Shown: positions 48,839 to 60,254, counted from the stretch's first letter. The stretch: DNA of 64,000 nucleotides from Alkalicoccobacillus plakortidis (GCF_023703085.1 NZ_JAMQJY010000001.1:1550001-1614000); one strand, 5' to 3'. Numbers and translations are program-made. The notes: a model not told the origin generated them from the sequence alone.

Positions 48839-51800
48839 TTAGCTGGCCGCTTTCAGCCGCTTCACTTCTTCTTTTAATTGGTTAATCTCATCATAAATCG
48901 TCTTTTGCATCTGGTTTAACTTCTCACTAAGCTCTTGAGTTGCTCTCACGTTATACATAGTTAACTTTGTGGTATCTATTGTTACACCATCTTTATTGAC
49001 TACCGATGGGCTATCCTCACTTATGATACCGACTTGCATGTTATCCGTTATTCCTCTTTCCACTTCATCGATGAGGTTGTAGGTCATAACATCCAAGCTC
49101 GTTAATGACATCTAATGCTTTTCCATTGAAAGGTATTATATTGGTTTTCAGCTTTCTACTTGACCCGACTGATACGTTGGAAGCTAGTAATGGTCGTAGT
49201 GACCCAGTTAGATAGCCAGTGATTCGTACTTCTTGATCACCCTGAACGTATGTGATCCCGGTGTCACTATTGGCTAGACGACCACGACCTTTTACTCGGA
49301 TGTCATTAGCCCACAATGTGCCTGACTCGTAGTCCCCGTTGTAGTTGGTAATATGAATCTCTGCCAAGTTTTTACCAAATCTAATACCTGACCCCCTACC
49401 ATTTACTGACGGGTCGCCGAATTGTATCCAAGCCATCTGTATCCCACTGACTTGAATTATTCTTCACATTGAACTGAAATTGGTTAACGCCAGAACGACT
49501 ATCTCTGTGAGGTTGTAGATAGATAGCATTTGTATTACACAATAGGCTCAAGTATCTTTGTGCCTCGGCATGGAAATCCCTTCCAGACCATGCTATTATA
49601 TCTCTACTCTGAGTTCTGAAACCGATTGTACCCAAGTTAGAATAAAGAGAAAGACCACGACGATCCTGTGCGAACATATGCGACCAGAACTCCACTACCC
49701 CAGAACCAAACCCCTCTCCGGAGTCTGCTCCACCAACATAAGTTGATAAACCATTATTCGTTAGGTATAGGTTACGGCGACCCCTTGGATCATTAAGCTT
49801 AGATATACGAACCATACCTTCTCCAACGGTCGTTTCAGATTCAATATATTCGTTTCCTTCGAACCATGATCTAGTGTAGTTTCCTCTCGTGTTCAGTACA
49901 TCGCCTCTAATTTCCGTATATCTTGTTGCATTCCCACCACGGATTGTAATAGAAGCGGTGTTAATGGTTCCAGAGGTTATCTTAGCTGCATCTATGCTTG
50001 AGATCTTAGCGCTTGTAATCGTTGCATTAGCGATCTTACTGTTATCTATCGCAGCAGACCCTATTTTTGCATTAGAAATAGCACCGTTCTCAATTTGAGC
50101 GGTGCCGATAATAGCTGTATCCAATTTTGCTCTAGTAATAGCACCATTTGCAATAGCTGCGGTACCTATAGCAGCAGTAGCAATAATACCAGAGTTGGCA
50201 GTAATAGTATTAGCTCTGATGTGATTAGCTTCTATAGAACCATCAACTATTAATTCGCCAGAGTATTTCTTTCTAATAACAATGTTGTCAACATAAAACC
50301 TATTCCAACTAGCACCATTGTTATCGAACATCAACCAAGGTCTTACAAAATAAGTGCCAGCCGGAATAACATAAGTTGCGGTCCCTGTTCTCACATCGTA
50401 GTGCCTTGCTGTTGTTGTCCCAGCTTTTCTCCACCCAGTATGCTGTTTATTAGCGTCATAACATCTAAAGCCTATACCAGCTTGGGAATTACCAGTAAGG
50501 TTAGAGAATCTATATTCCCATTGAAAGAAGAATTCGTCTCCTGGACTCACTGATATAAAATTATCCTGGAGTGCGTCCACGTTCGTAGTGCTAGATGCAT
50601 CAATACCCATACTGTGTTTGCTACCATTGTTGGCATTATAAGTAGACCAGTTTCTTACCACTACGCCACTATTTACTTCCCAACCTCCGGGTGCTTGCCC
50701 AGCAACATCATCTTCGAAAGTCCCATTTTGTACTAGATTTGTAAAGTCTGCAACCATAAGTTGCTTAGCACCAATGGTATTAGCAAGAATTTTATCTCCA
50801 CTCAAGTTGTTAATATGGGCATCTTGAATAACCGCATTATCAATTCGTGAAGATCCCGCAAGATGAATCAGTCCTGCTTTTATCTTTATTGATTCTGGCT
50901 GTATATTTAACTCTGCTACGAGTTTGTTCCGCTCTACCCTTGCTGAGATTTCTCCAAGCCTGAGTGGTGAGTCTACCTTCTGCGCTTGTCACTCGACCTG
51001 ATAAGTTATCGACCGAGGTTTTAGTTGCGCGTTGTTCAATAGCTGCGTTTGTCTGAATAATGGCTGTTTCAGTTTTGGTTATACGGTTAATTGCGTCTTC
51101 CGGTGCCGGCTTCCAATCAGAGAGAGAGATTCCTTTTTCTAATTGCATACCAGTAACATCAGCAGAAAGAAATTCTGAAAGTCCTCCTGCTTGACCTATA
51201 TAGACCCCTGTAAAAGTGCTTTTAGCGGTGAACTTATGTGTCACTCTCACCCATTTCCCTTTTATCGAATCTACATCATAATCAGAACGTGTCCATCCAT
51301 TTGATGAATTACCTTCCTGTATTCTTACTTTACCGCCGCCTTTTGTGACGCGTATCCAAGCTGATAAAAGATATCCTTCTCCCTCATTCGTATCTATATT
51401 ATCTTGAGCATATCCATGTTCTCCGGTTGAAGTAGAATCAAAATAAAAACCAGTTTTGAATCCTGGCAAGTCGTTAATAGTCGTTAATCTCTTAGTACCA
51501 GAAGCAGTACCCCAATTACGCCAACTATTAAGATCGTAACTGAAATCCCCATTAACGACGTAGTTTCTTCCACCTTTACCAACTGACTTCACTTCTTGCT
51601 CAATAGCAGAAACTTTGCTTGGTGAATTGACCAACCGTCTGAGTAAGTTCATTTGCTCGAACGGTAATTTGTGTTACATCACGACTAGCCTTATCCGCAA
51701 TGGTTTCTACGGATGAAACAGTCGCTTTAAGACCATTAACAGTTGTTTCAAAAGTTGATTGCATTTCTTTAATAGTTGCAAGTTGGCTTTCTACATTCGT

Positions 51801-54008
51801 TTTATTATCCGTAACGGTTTTTGATAAGCTTGAGAATTCCGTTCGTAGACCTGTGGCAGAGAACTCAAAATCTCCTCTTAACTTAGTGACAGTACCCGTT
51901 AAAGTATTTAGCTCATCTTTGGTTGCTCTGGCTGCAATCGCCCGGGAATTAACCTCTAATTGTGTTTCGTGAGAAGTTAATGTTTCATCAACATTCTCAA
52001 GCTCTATAGCATTGAGTTTAAGTTGAGCCTTTGCTTCATCTAAATCCAAAGTCATGCTCGATACAGTTCCCTCTACACTGCCAACATCCCGTTTTAAATC
52101 TTCGGCAATCTGATCTAGCTCAATGAGTTTTGCGTCACTAAATTTAAACTTACCTTCTACAAATTCTAGTCCTGCTTTTTTCTTTAGCTCCTCTTGAATA
52201 CTCTCTCTGATCTCTTGAATTTCTTCCTCGGTGTACTCCTTAGCTGTATCTCGGATCTGCTCAAGCGTTTCGTCTGCAAATTTGTCTAAATCAATGATAC
52301 CTGGCTTTAGATGACCCATTTCGATAATGCCCTGAGCTATTTTTTCAGCGATGATAGAACCATCAACTAGCTCTTTACCTGATAAACTATTATCTGCTAA
52401 AAGTTGAGCTGTTTTAGATAATTCTTTCAGCTCCGCTGCTATCTCAGGACCGAATAGAATATCATCTGAGATAATTCGGGCTGTCATCGCTGTTACTTCT
52501 TGTGAGTAAAGCGAAAAACGTCCATGATAGTTAAAAGCCCTTACACGAAAATATAGCTGTTTATTTGGCTCAAATGTGTAAGAAAAGCTATTACCCATCC
52601 CTCTATAAACCATTGTTTCTGGTGACGGTAAAAAGCCTTTTACCTCAGAGGCATAGACTTCATATCCTTGTATATATGTGAGGATATAATCAAAATCCCA
52701 CTCAACTAAAACTGCTGCAAAGAGTCCTGTTGCTTTTACATTTGGTGGTACTGGCGGAACGATATTTGGGTAACGACTCCCATCAATAGGACGAGCTGCT
52801 TCATCCCATTTACCACGGTTATCATTAATCTGTCTGACTACTTTATCTAGCCTGTCATCATAACCATGTACAGACAAAGCTTGTCCCATTTCAACTACAG
52901 CAGATTCTTCAATATCAAGTAGGTCATACTCCATAGCAATGACACGTGCCTGAATCTCAATTGGGCGCGAGAATTTACGATCAATTGCCCTAGCCGTATC
53001 ACCGAGACTTACCTTCTCATGTTCATAACCCGCAATTACTTCAAGCATGTGTGCAGCAAGGCGGTAATTAATTTCTGGACACTTAACTCTTTGCAATTGT
53101 TCCCACGTTGCTTTTAATAACTCAGTTGGATCGTCGTAGTCTCCATTTTGCCATTCGGCCTCTCGGTGAAGTAGTTGACCATTATGTTCTCGACCATACT
53201 TTTGTAAAGCGTCAGGATCACCCACCCACTTTTGACCCGCAGGTTTATCTACTGGATCTCCTGATGACTTACGCCAAACTACATCAGCAAAGTCTAGATA
53301 GCGTGTAAGTGCGACATCCTCATTGTCTCCCTCGCTATTATCATTATTTAAAGATGATCCCCGTCCATAAATAGCTGTGGTCGGATAAGAAAGGATGGTC
53401 CGTTGAATTTCTTGCATGTTATAACCTATTTCGAATCGTTTGCCACTATCCAACCCTCGCCTGGCCAAGATACGAATTTTGCGTGCGGTAATCTGATTGC
53501 CGTTAAATTCAACAGTATCTTTAAATTCTCCGCCCCAGATCTCCATGATGGTCCAGATGGCATCAATTGAAGTTTCATAATAGAAGTTTGTGGTGTATTG
53601 GCCAAGCTCCACTTCTACACTCCCTGTCCATCTGGTTCCTTGCAAAACAGCTGTTAATACTTCCAGAGCTGGGCGGTTAACAAAGCGGCTGTCAACAATA
53701 ATGTTTTCTTTAAGCTCCATAAATGCGGGTTCGCAGAAAGCGGTCGTCACAGCTCCACTTACATCATCTGAATCATCAAGTTCTTTGATAACGAATAATC
53801 TTAATTCGCCTTCCTTGTCTTTAAAAACAACTTGATTTTCCTCCAACACATATTTAGCTTCCTCCACCTCAGCATTTATGGTAAAAGAAAAAGGCTGATC
53901 GGGCAGCCCGTTCAGCTCTTCTCGGAAATGTGTAGCTTGTAAACCAGTCTCTTCTGAGAGAGTAGTAATCAAATGATCCTGTGAATTTAAAATATATATT
54001 TCTGCCAT
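48839..54008 (-). CDS. Giant tail-associated fibre protein: Tal domain, carbohydrate-binding modules, S74-like chaperone (frameshifted in this sequence)
   Basis: Five consecutive frames (54008-51600, 51652-50840, 50805-49396, 49436-49065, 49111-48839) merge into about 1721 residues when four CCAAGC/GCTTGG sites (51617, 50954, 49428, 49093) are read as CCAGC/GCTGG. Joined junctions read QFTSKVSAIEQ, TQAGEISARVE, TDGWIQFGDPS and NELDVMTYNL. N-terminus: prophage endopeptidase tail (Tal) domain, residues 1-400; FN3-like segment; coiled coils. Two galactose-binding-like modules follow (NYVVNGDFSYDLNSWRN; NGTFEDDVAGQAPGGWE), then AI-x-A-x-I repeats of beta-helix type and a C-terminal intramolecular-chaperone-like region ending in a coiled coil. 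This is the probable receptor-binding protein. Confidence 0.75.
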
Positions 54009-54054
54009 GCTAGTCCTCCCTTCTTGAAATTCACTTTCTTTTTATCTAAAGTTA

Positions 54055-54750
54055 TTAATAGAACTTTTCTGTATACGTCACTTCGGTACTATAACTCGAC
54101 CTTATCTGATTTTCCCCAGGTTGGACCTTGAACCACTCGGATGCTAAAGAAAGCAGCGGCATCCGTACTACACCATTTAGTACGATTTTTCGCAAACGAG
54201 AGTCAATCTCTAACGTATCACCCACGCCAAAGGTGTAATGTAATGTAATTCGTTTGCCTGCTAACAATTCAATAGAATAATTCGTAGTTTCTTGTTTAAA
54301 AATCGTTTTGCTATTCCAGTGCGTTTCCTTTTGTCCTAAGACCATGTGAGTCTTGTCAGATGAGTCAATTTGCAAAACTCTAGTCTGCCCAAACCGATAT
54401 GCCTCAGGTAAATAGAAGGTTAGGACGCCTTTAGCAAAATTGATACGTTCATCAAGTTCCATAGATTGATAAAAAGCCAAATAATACATATTCGGCATGT
54501 CAACAAATTGCAGTTTTTTCGGTTCAGAGTGTACAAGCCATTTAGATAGATCTTGTTTTAGCTCTTCAATTCGCTTATCACTGCGAATAGTGATAGGTAC
54601 AGCTAACTCCATCCCTGAAAAGTGTTTACGAAGTACTCTTTCACCATCTGTTTGTTGGTCAAAAGTTATAAATTCTATAGGTGGGGTAGGAGGACGAAAT
54701 AGTTCCATATTCACTCGTAAGTACTCCTTTTTAACACTATTAAAAATCAT
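54055..54750 (-). CDS. Distal tail protein (Dit)
   Basis: A 231-residue protein of the siphophage Dit/phage tail family (Sipho_tail): KEYLRVNMELFRPPTPPIEF, FSGMELAVPITIRSDKRIEE, LVHSEPKKLQFVDMPNMYYL, FAKGVLTFYLPEAYRFGQTR. It forms the hexameric hub joining the tail tube to the Tal/fibre. Overlaps the tape-measure stop by 4 bp. Confidence 0.85.
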   Translation of the reverse strand: MIFNSVKKEYLRVNMELFRPPTPPIEFITFDQQTDGERVLRKHFSGMELAVPITIRSDKRIEELKQDLSKWLVHSEPKKLQFVDMPNMYYLAFYQSMELDERINFAKGVLTFYLPEAYRFGQTRVLQIDSSDKTHMVLGQKETHWNSKTIFKQETTNYSIELLAGKRITLHYTFGVGDTLEIDSRLRKIVLNGVVRMPLLSLASEWFKVQPGENQIRSSYSTEVTYTEKFY

Positions 54751-57425
54751 GTAACTCTCACCCCATTTCTACTTTTCCGAAAGGTTTTACGCTCTTGAAG
54801 CTTTGTAAGGTCATCTACAATTTCACTTGCAATCTTCTTTGCGCCGACGTAAACATTAATGGTAGCTGGATTTTTCTCATTTGAGCTTGCTACATCCTCT
54901 TGCCTGGCAATAGCTTGTGCTTGCTGACTATTTATTTGCAGAGAGGGCAGTCCTACATTGCCAACATCTATAAGTCCACGTACAGGTGTTGCGAGAGATT
55001 TCAGATTACCCATCACATCAGATAAATCCGGTACTTCTGGTTTCATCCATTCTGAAGCCCTTGAACTCATATTTTGGACAGAGCCCTTCTTTCGCTCCAT
55101 ACCGATTTCCCAACCGGTCATCATGTTCTTTCCTATCATGTCACGCATCCAACGCGAAGGAGAACGAATGCCTAGTGCCCCTTTAATACCATTTTTAATA
55201 GTAGTTGCTATTCCAGTAATCTTTTCTGTAACTTTGCCAACCATGGACCCCAATCCATTGATTAGTCCTTGTATAATATTCTTACCAATTTGTAAAAGAT
55301 CGATATTTGCAAGAAAATCTCTTGCTTTATTCCATGCATCTTCAATGTTTTGTCTTGCTTCATCCATTTTGTCTTTAACTGCTTGCTTGATCTCATTAAA
55401 TTTATCCGTTACACTTTTGACGATTTTTATTGCTGCCAAAAGAATAAATAAAACGATATTGTTCCAAATTTCTTGAAGCGTTGCTTTCGCTTCATTCATT
55501 TTTTCTTGAATATTTCTCCTTATCTCTAAAAACTTACTTATAACCATTGCTACAAGAGCGATAAGGATAATTGAAAATTTCGCTTTGATTGATTCCCATA
55601 TTTCTGATATTTTATTTTTTGCCTCATCCATCTTTTCTTTGATCGTGTCTTTTATCAAATTAAAGATGTTTTTACCGGTTTCCCATATCGCGGTCCAAAT
55701 TCCAGTAATGTACGTTAGAAATATTCCCCATATCAATTTGAGGTTTTCAACCAAGGTACTTATAATGATACTTACATTTTCTTTAAGGGCTTTCCAAATT
55801 GCACTAGCTGCTTCTTGGATTTTCAACCAAATTTGAGATAAGTGAGAAGCAAAGCCTTCCATATCACCAGTAACCAAATCGATTAAGAGAAGAATTGGAG
55901 CCAGTATAGCTATTTTAATTAGCTCCCACAATGCGGCAGCCATCGTTTGTATATTGGTCCAGACTGTCGATAGCATTATAATGAGGTTGTCCCAAATCTG
56001 TGTAGTGTTTTCAAAAATTGTCGTCCACATCGTTATGAAGAATTCAATAAGTGGAGCAAATAACGTTAAAATTAAACTAACAACCTCATCAATTTTCTCT
56101 GTAAAGCTATCCCAAATCGTTATCGCATACTCTACAATTCCAGTCCATAACTCAGTAAAAAAGTCTACAATACCTAACCATAGCTCCTTGAACCATTCTA
56201 CCGTCTCCTGCCACGCAATTCTCAAAATCTCCCAGATCAATAGTGCACTTTCCTTAATACTCTCCCAAAGATTAATGAAGAATTCACTAATTGGTTCCCA
56301 GTAGATGTAAATAAGAACAGCAGCAGCAACAATAGCAGCAGCTAACCACACATAAGGATTCATCAAAATAGTATTGTTTAATTTCTTCATTACTTCATTA
56401 AGTGAGTTGAAGGTAGCAGCACTCGTAACTACCGTACCAAGTCCTGCAGCTATCGCACCTAATAGGGGTAACCATGGCTCCAAATTGTTATATATCTCTT
56501 TAATCTGTTCGACTACAGGAGGAATATTCTCCCCAATTGTTGTGAGTACTTCTTCAAAGTATCTTCCAAACTCTGCAACCATGGTTTGCATATCTGGCAA
56601 TCCATTACTTGTTAACATTTCATCAATACCTTGAATAATACTTACTACTCCATTAGCTACAGATGATTGCATACTATCAAAGGCTGTATCCCACGTTCCT
56701 CCTAGTTCTTTCGCTGCCCCTGAGATATTTGTAACACCATTTGTTCCTTCCGTCATAGCTGTTGTAACTGTGTCTATAAACCCTTCGGCAGTAAGTGCAC
56801 CAGCTGCTAAATCCTTTTGTACGGATTCGGTATCACGACCTGTTGCTTTGGCGTACATACCTACTGCGTCAATCCCATTATCAAATAGATTATTGAGCTG
56901 ACCCAAGTCCACTTGTCCATTTTTTGTCATTTCGGATAATGTACTTGTCACACTTGTCAGCTGTTCATTCGAACCATTTCCATAGAATGCAACTGCATCA
57001 CCCCATGCTTCAATTCTACTGGTCGCTTTATCGACATCTACGCCGCGAGTGACAAAATCTTGGACTCCTTGTGCAGCAACATCCAAGCTGTAAGCTGTTC
57101 CATTTACAATACTACCCGTTCGCTCAAGAGCAGAATTTGCAAGCTCTGTACTACCTGTAGCATCAGACATGACTCGTTTAAAACTTTCAATCGCATCAAT
57201 CCGGTCAAAGGCTTTTGGGATCGAATCTTTGACAATGTTAATTGCTGTAGATCCGAGTTTATCTAAACCAATTGAAGAAGCCATTTTATCGATTCCAACT
57301 ACACTATTTACAATAGCGTCTTTTTCTTTGTTGAATTTTTCCTTTAATCCTTTGATACTTTTGGCAAAATTTGCTCCACCTAAACTTGTGTCTATAACTA
57401 CCTTACCCTCTGAAATAATCATCAC
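54747..57425 (-). CDS. Tail tape-measure protein
   Basis: An 892-residue protein with the tape-measure N-domain (KRVMSDATGSTELANSALER, ...VDLGQLNNLFDNGIDAVGMY), hydrophobic stretches at about 345-375, long Trp-rich amphipathic repeats (LWESIKESALLIWEILRIAW; FKELWLGIVDFFTELWTGIV) and a C-terminal GINGLGSMVGKV-type region. At roughly 0.15 nm per residue it would specify a tail of about 130 nm. The largest intact gene of the tail module. Confidence 0.9.
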   Translation of the reverse strand: MMIISEGKVVIDTSLGGANFAKSIKGLKEKFNKEKDAIVNSVVGIDKMASSIGLDKLGSTAINIVKDSIPKAFDRIDAIESFKRVMSDATGSTELANSALERTGSIVNGTAYSLDVAAQGVQDFVTRGVDVDKATSRIEAWGDAVAFYGNGSNEQLTSVTSTLSEMTKNGQVDLGQLNNLFDNGIDAVGMYAKATGRDTESVQKDLAAGALTAEGFIDTVTTAMTEGTNGVTNISGAAKELGGTWDTAFDSMQSSVANGVVSIIQGIDEMLTSNGLPDMQTMVAEFGRYFEEVLTTIGENIPPVVEQIKEIYNNLEPWLPLLGAIAAGLGTVVTSAATFNSLNEVMKKLNNTILMNPYVWLAAAIVAAAVLIYIYWEPISEFFINLWESIKESALLIWEILRIAWQETVEWFKELWLGIVDFFTELWTGIVEYAITIWDSFTEKIDEVVSLILTLFAPLIEFFITMWTTIFENTTQIWDNLIIMLSTVWTNIQTMAAALWELIKIAILAPILLLIDLVTGDMEGFASHLSQIWLKIQEAASAIWKALKENVSIIISTLVENLKLIWGIFLTYITGIWTAIWETGKNIFNLIKDTIKEKMDEAKNKISEIWESIKAKFSIILIALVAMVISKFLEIRRNIQEKMNEAKATLQEIWNNIVLFILLAAIKIVKSVTDKFNEIKQAVKDKMDEARQNIEDAWNKARDFLANIDLLQIGKNIIQGLINGLGSMVGKVTEKITGIATTIKNGIKGALGIRSPSRWMRDMIGKNMMTGWEIGMERKKGSVQNMSSRASEWMKPEVPDLSDVMGNLKSLATPVRGLIDVGNVGLPSLQINSQQAQAIARQEDVASSNEKNPATINVYVGAKKIASEIVDDLTKLQERKTFRKSRNGVRVT

Positions 57426-57552
57426 CGCCTTTCAAATTTATTTACGGTTTATGGCCACTTTGAGCATTAAAAAAAAGACCCTTTAATTGGGTCAATACTT
57501 GCTTTTGTAACGCTACTTCCTACTTTTCTCAGCTACACACTTAAAAATTAGG

Positions 57553-58113
57553 TTAAAATTCCGCATTCCCCTTCAATTCGTAAGCCTCTTGCATTTCTTT
57601 AATACGTTTTCGCTCTTTTGCTGTACCTTTTCCTGTAGGTAACTCCATCTGTCTGATTTGTAGCACTTCTTTAAATTTTGTATCTGCCCTAAGTCCACCT
57701 AATAACGCTTTGAATTTATTCCAATGCAACGTTCCTTGTTGCTCAAACAAATCAATTTGATAATCCTGCATAAATGAAGCATAAATATATTCTGCGTCTT
57801 CCACAAGAGAGTAGACTCGTTCTTCTTTTTGTGCGGGCATTGGGTTCCCTTTAATGTCTAAAGGAGCCTTCACTTCCTTTTGAGCGACCACTGTTTCAAA
57901 CAGTTTTTGTAGAATGGTTGCTTTTGTCTCGATATCAAAATCGACGTTACCCATTAACATTTCTATACCAATTTCAACTTTAACTTCATCGTTGAGCTCA
58001 TTGTCGCCGAGCATTTCTATCAGTCTAATAATATTGTCAAAGCTCATGTTCACGGTGTACATTTGTCCCGAAATTACAACTGAATCATCTAAAGGATAGG
58101 CAAGAGAAAACAT
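57553..58113 (-). CDS. Tail assembly protein (Gp15 family)
   Basis: A 186-residue protein of the phage Gp15 family: FSLAYPLDDSVVISGQMYTV, FDNIIRLIEMLGDNELNDEV, GTLHWNKFKALLGGLRADTK and FKEVLQIRQMELPTGKGTAK. It lies between a small chaperone gene and the tape-measure gene, the position of gpGT-type tail assembly chaperones. It would help polymerise the tail tube around the tape measure. Confidence 0.8.
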   Translation of the reverse strand: MFSLAYPLDDSVVISGQMYTVNMSFDNIIRLIEMLGDNELNDEVKVEIGIEMLMGNVDFDIETKATILQKLFETVVAQKEVKAPLDIKGNPMPAQKEERVYSLVEDAEYIYASFMQDYQIDLFEQQGTLHWNKFKALLGGLRADTKFKEVLQIRQMELPTGKGTAKERKRIKEMQEAYELKGNAEF

Positions 58114-58123
58114 GTAATTTCAC

Positions 58124-58498
58124 CTATTTCTTTTTTGACTGAATGTACTTTTGTGATTTTGACTGTTTTAACCCTTTAAACTCCCCACGTTTTTCTAATT
58201 CTTCCATCAAACCGGTACGTAATGACACATAGCCAACTCCTAATTCAATGATGGATGGGTTTAGCGTATAAATCTGATCAAATGACCCAGCTCCTAGGTA
58301 TACATCATATGCCTCCCTTAATGTATCCTTAGCATCGTCAAAACCGTTTTGATCATCTAATTCTGCCACTTTCTTTAAAGCATTTTCTCCTACTTCTAAT
58401 TCCTTCTTAAGGTTGCTATCCGAATAATCATACTCAAATTGAAGTCCGTTTATTTCGACTTCAATAATAGGGCGTTTAAGATCAATTTTAATTGCCAT
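58124..58498 (-). CDS. Tail assembly chaperone
   Basis: A 124-residue acidic/basic protein (DLKRPIIEVEINGLQFEYDY, ENALKKVAELDDQNGFDDAK) with a Lys-rich end (KSQKYIQSKKK). It precedes the Gp15 gene by 10 bp, the place of gpG-type chaperones. A slippery A_AAA_AAG lies just before its stop, but the -1 frame closes after 13 codons and does not enter the Gp15 frame. Confidence 0.65.
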   Translation of the reverse strand: MAIKIDLKRPIIEVEINGLQFEYDYSDSNLKKELEVGENALKKVAELDDQNGFDDAKDTLREAYDVYLGAGSFDQIYTLNPSIIELGVGYVSLRTGLMEELEKRGEFKGLKQSKSQKYIQSKKK

Positions 58499-58554
58499 TT
58501 ATATTCCTCCTTTATTGTTAAAAGGGGGCGGTTCTCCGCCCCCTTTTCATTTAT

Positions 58555-59019
58555 TTAATCTTGAGTTTCTTCCTCAACAGGAGAACCAACCGATTTCTTA
58601 GGCCGTTTGTCAAAAGAAATAATACAACTGAAAACCGCATATTCAATGGCTTCGCCCCCAGATGACTTGGGTTCTGTTACCGTTGCTTGTCCCTCGTAAG
58701 TATCACCATTAGATTCCACTTTTTTAAACATGATCTTACGTCCCTCACCAAGCTCTTGCTTTAATCCAGCAATGAACTTCATAGCAGGATCCTCATCGTC
58801 ATACATTCCTTCAAAAGAATAGCTCTCTGAAACAGAAGTAACATCCTTCTCTGGTGTACCGTCGCCATCATAATAGCCTGTGTCTTCTACATTCTCCTCA
58901 GATTCATCTGTAACTGAGGAAATCCATTTAGCCAGTTCCATAAAATCAGGTGTTTCTGAACCTTTCACTAGTGGTGCTACAAAATAACTTGTTAATGCAT
59001 TCTTTTTACGACTCATCAA
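58555..59019 (-). CDS. Major tail (tube) protein
   Basis: A 154-residue protein: SYFVAPLVKGSETPDFMELA, VEDTGYYDGDGTPEKDVTSV, SYSFEGMYDDEDPAMKFIAG, FSCIISFDKRPKKSVGSPVE. This is the pattern of siphophage major tail proteins of the A118/phi13-like group, shorter than many. It should form the tube subunits. An AGGAGA-type RBS precedes it and the start overlaps the preceding gene. Confidence 0.75.
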   Translation of the reverse strand: MMSRKKNALTSYFVAPLVKGSETPDFMELAKWISSVTDESEENVEDTGYYDGDGTPEKDVTSVSESYSFEGMYDDEDPAMKFIAGLKQELGEGRKIMFKKVESNGDTYEGQATVTEPKSSGGEAIEYAVFSCIISFDKRPKKSVGSPVEEETQD

Positions 59020-59411
59020 AATCTCTCCTTAATATATAGGTCAGCGCTAAATGCAGCTGAGTAATAATAATATGTTTCATCTTTTCCGTACTGATCAGGA
59101 TTTGTTTTTACATTTATACCGTTAAACAAATACGTGTTATTAGCACTTGGAACATCCTTGATTTGAGTTAGGTCACTCGTTATTTTTAGAAGTGTATTAT
59201 ACGCTTCTAGTTGATGTTCATGCTTAGTGATTACTTCGAATACTAACTTCTTATCGTGTGAGCCATCATAGTAAGATGTCTGAGTATCAGAGGACATTTT
59301 CTTCAAGGTTATGCCGTTCCCAGATACTAAAGGAGTAGTTACAATCAGTGAATAGTAACTCTGCTTGTTTAACATATCTAGCACAAGTCTATCTAAAAAA
59401 TCTATATTCAT
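59016..59411 (-). CDS. Tail terminator/minor capsid-like protein
   Basis: A 131-residue protein (MNIDFLDRLVLDMLNKQSYY, GITLKKMSSDTQTSYYDGSH, YNTLLKITSDLTQIKDVPSA) like the minor capsid/tail-terminator proteins encoded before the major tail gene in Listeria A118-type phages. It is the first gene of the tail operon here: no portal, terminase or capsid gene precedes it. Confidence 0.6.
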   Translation of the reverse strand: MNIDFLDRLVLDMLNKQSYYSLIVTTPLVSGNGITLKKMSSDTQTSYYDGSHDKKLVFEVITKHEHQLEAYNTLLKITSDLTQIKDVPSANNTYLFNGINVKTNPDQYGKDETYYYYSAAFSADLYIKERF

Positions 59412-59801
59412 GCATATCTACCCTCTACCTTCTTTAGTGCAATATCCATGTTTTTAAATACGTATTGCAGACAAGATTTATAGTCTTGTATCAATATTGA
59501 TTTTACTTCTCCACATGATCGATCACCTCTTTCTAAACGTATTGCCTAATCTAAATACGAATGCTCTCGCTTCACCAGGAGTAAGCTTCTGCCACGAAAA
59601 CATGTCAATGACAACTCTTGATAGGACTTTTTTTACCTACCATGCCCGCGCTTCCTTCAGACGCGATGAACGCTAAAGCTCCTGTCAGCCTCCTGGTTAG
59701 CTACTGACAATCAACACTCTTCTGAAGAATCCCGGTACGCCATTGATAGTGGAGTAAGGCGTTTCTCCTTCTATATCCATAGCATAATTCTTTTAGCACA
59801 C
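59412..59801 (-). other. 390-bp region before the tail operon: remnant frames and probable late promoter
   Basis: No intact gene. The minus strand shows short plausible frames: M-D-I-E-G-E-T-P-Y-S-T-I-N-G-V (about 59780), LTPGEARAFVFRLGNTFRKR (about 59590-59530), and AIRLERGDRSCGEVKSILIQ with DYKSCLQYVFKNMDIALKKV to about 59412, which look like deletion scars of lost phage genes. It lies between the ArpU gene terminator and the tail operon, so the ArpU-dependent late promoter should be here; I cannot place it. Confidence 0.35.
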
Positions 59802-59825
59802 AAAAAAGGTACCCTATTAGGCACC
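59802..59825 (-). terminator. Terminator after the arpU-like gene
   Basis: On the minus strand GGTGCC-TAATAG-GGTACC (one wobble) is followed by TTTTTT. It separates the regulator transcript from the tail operon. Confidence 0.8.
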
Positions 59826-59852
59826 CATTTTGTCCGTATTTTGTTTTTATTT

Positions 59853-60254
59853 TTAAATAATTCCAATAGCGGTTGCTAATCTTAGCATAGCCGAACGCTT
59901 CTTTTCATAGTATTTTCCTTTCTTGATTCCAAACTCTGAATAGATAGTAAGATCATTTATTTCAACTGAAGATAAAAATTTTCGCTCTAAAATAGTCCGT
60001 TCTGTTTCATCTAAGCAAGCATTCAATGCTCTCTCCATCTGTTTTACTCTAAGCTCTTCACTATTATTAAGATTCTTTAATCCATTAGCCTTTTGTAAAG
60101 AGGGGAATAAATCCACACCATGCTCTCTTTGTTCTCGTTGATTGTCTACTTTTACCTTTAAAGCCCGATAGTTTCGCAACTCATTTATTACCATCTTCTG
60201 CATTTGCTTCTCATCAATATCAACTAATTCAGTATTATAATTATCTTTCCTCAC
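59853..60254 (-). CDS. ArpU-family late-gene regulator
   Basis: A 133-residue protein: helical N-terminal half (DIDEKQMQKMVINELRNYRA), NALNACLDETERTILERKFL and a sigma-4/HTH-like C-terminus (VEINDLTIYSEFGIKKGKYY). ArpU/RinA-type proteins activate late phage genes, and an ArpU homologue is part of several monocin clusters. GGAGGGG precedes the ATG. Expression should be controlled by the divergent repressor. Confidence 0.75.
   Translation of the reverse strand: MRKDNYNTELVDIDEKQMQKMVINELRNYRALKVKVDNQREQREHGVDLFPSLQKANGLKNLNNSEELRVKQMERALNACLDETERTILERKFLSSVEINDLTIYSEFGIKKGKYYEKKRSAMLRLATAIGII

Noticed and set aside
58113..58150. A_AAA_AAG before the chaperone stop as a gpG/gpGT programmed frameshift.
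   Set aside because: The -1 frame closes after about 13 codons and does not join the Gp15 frame; a +1 or -2 shift would be needed.
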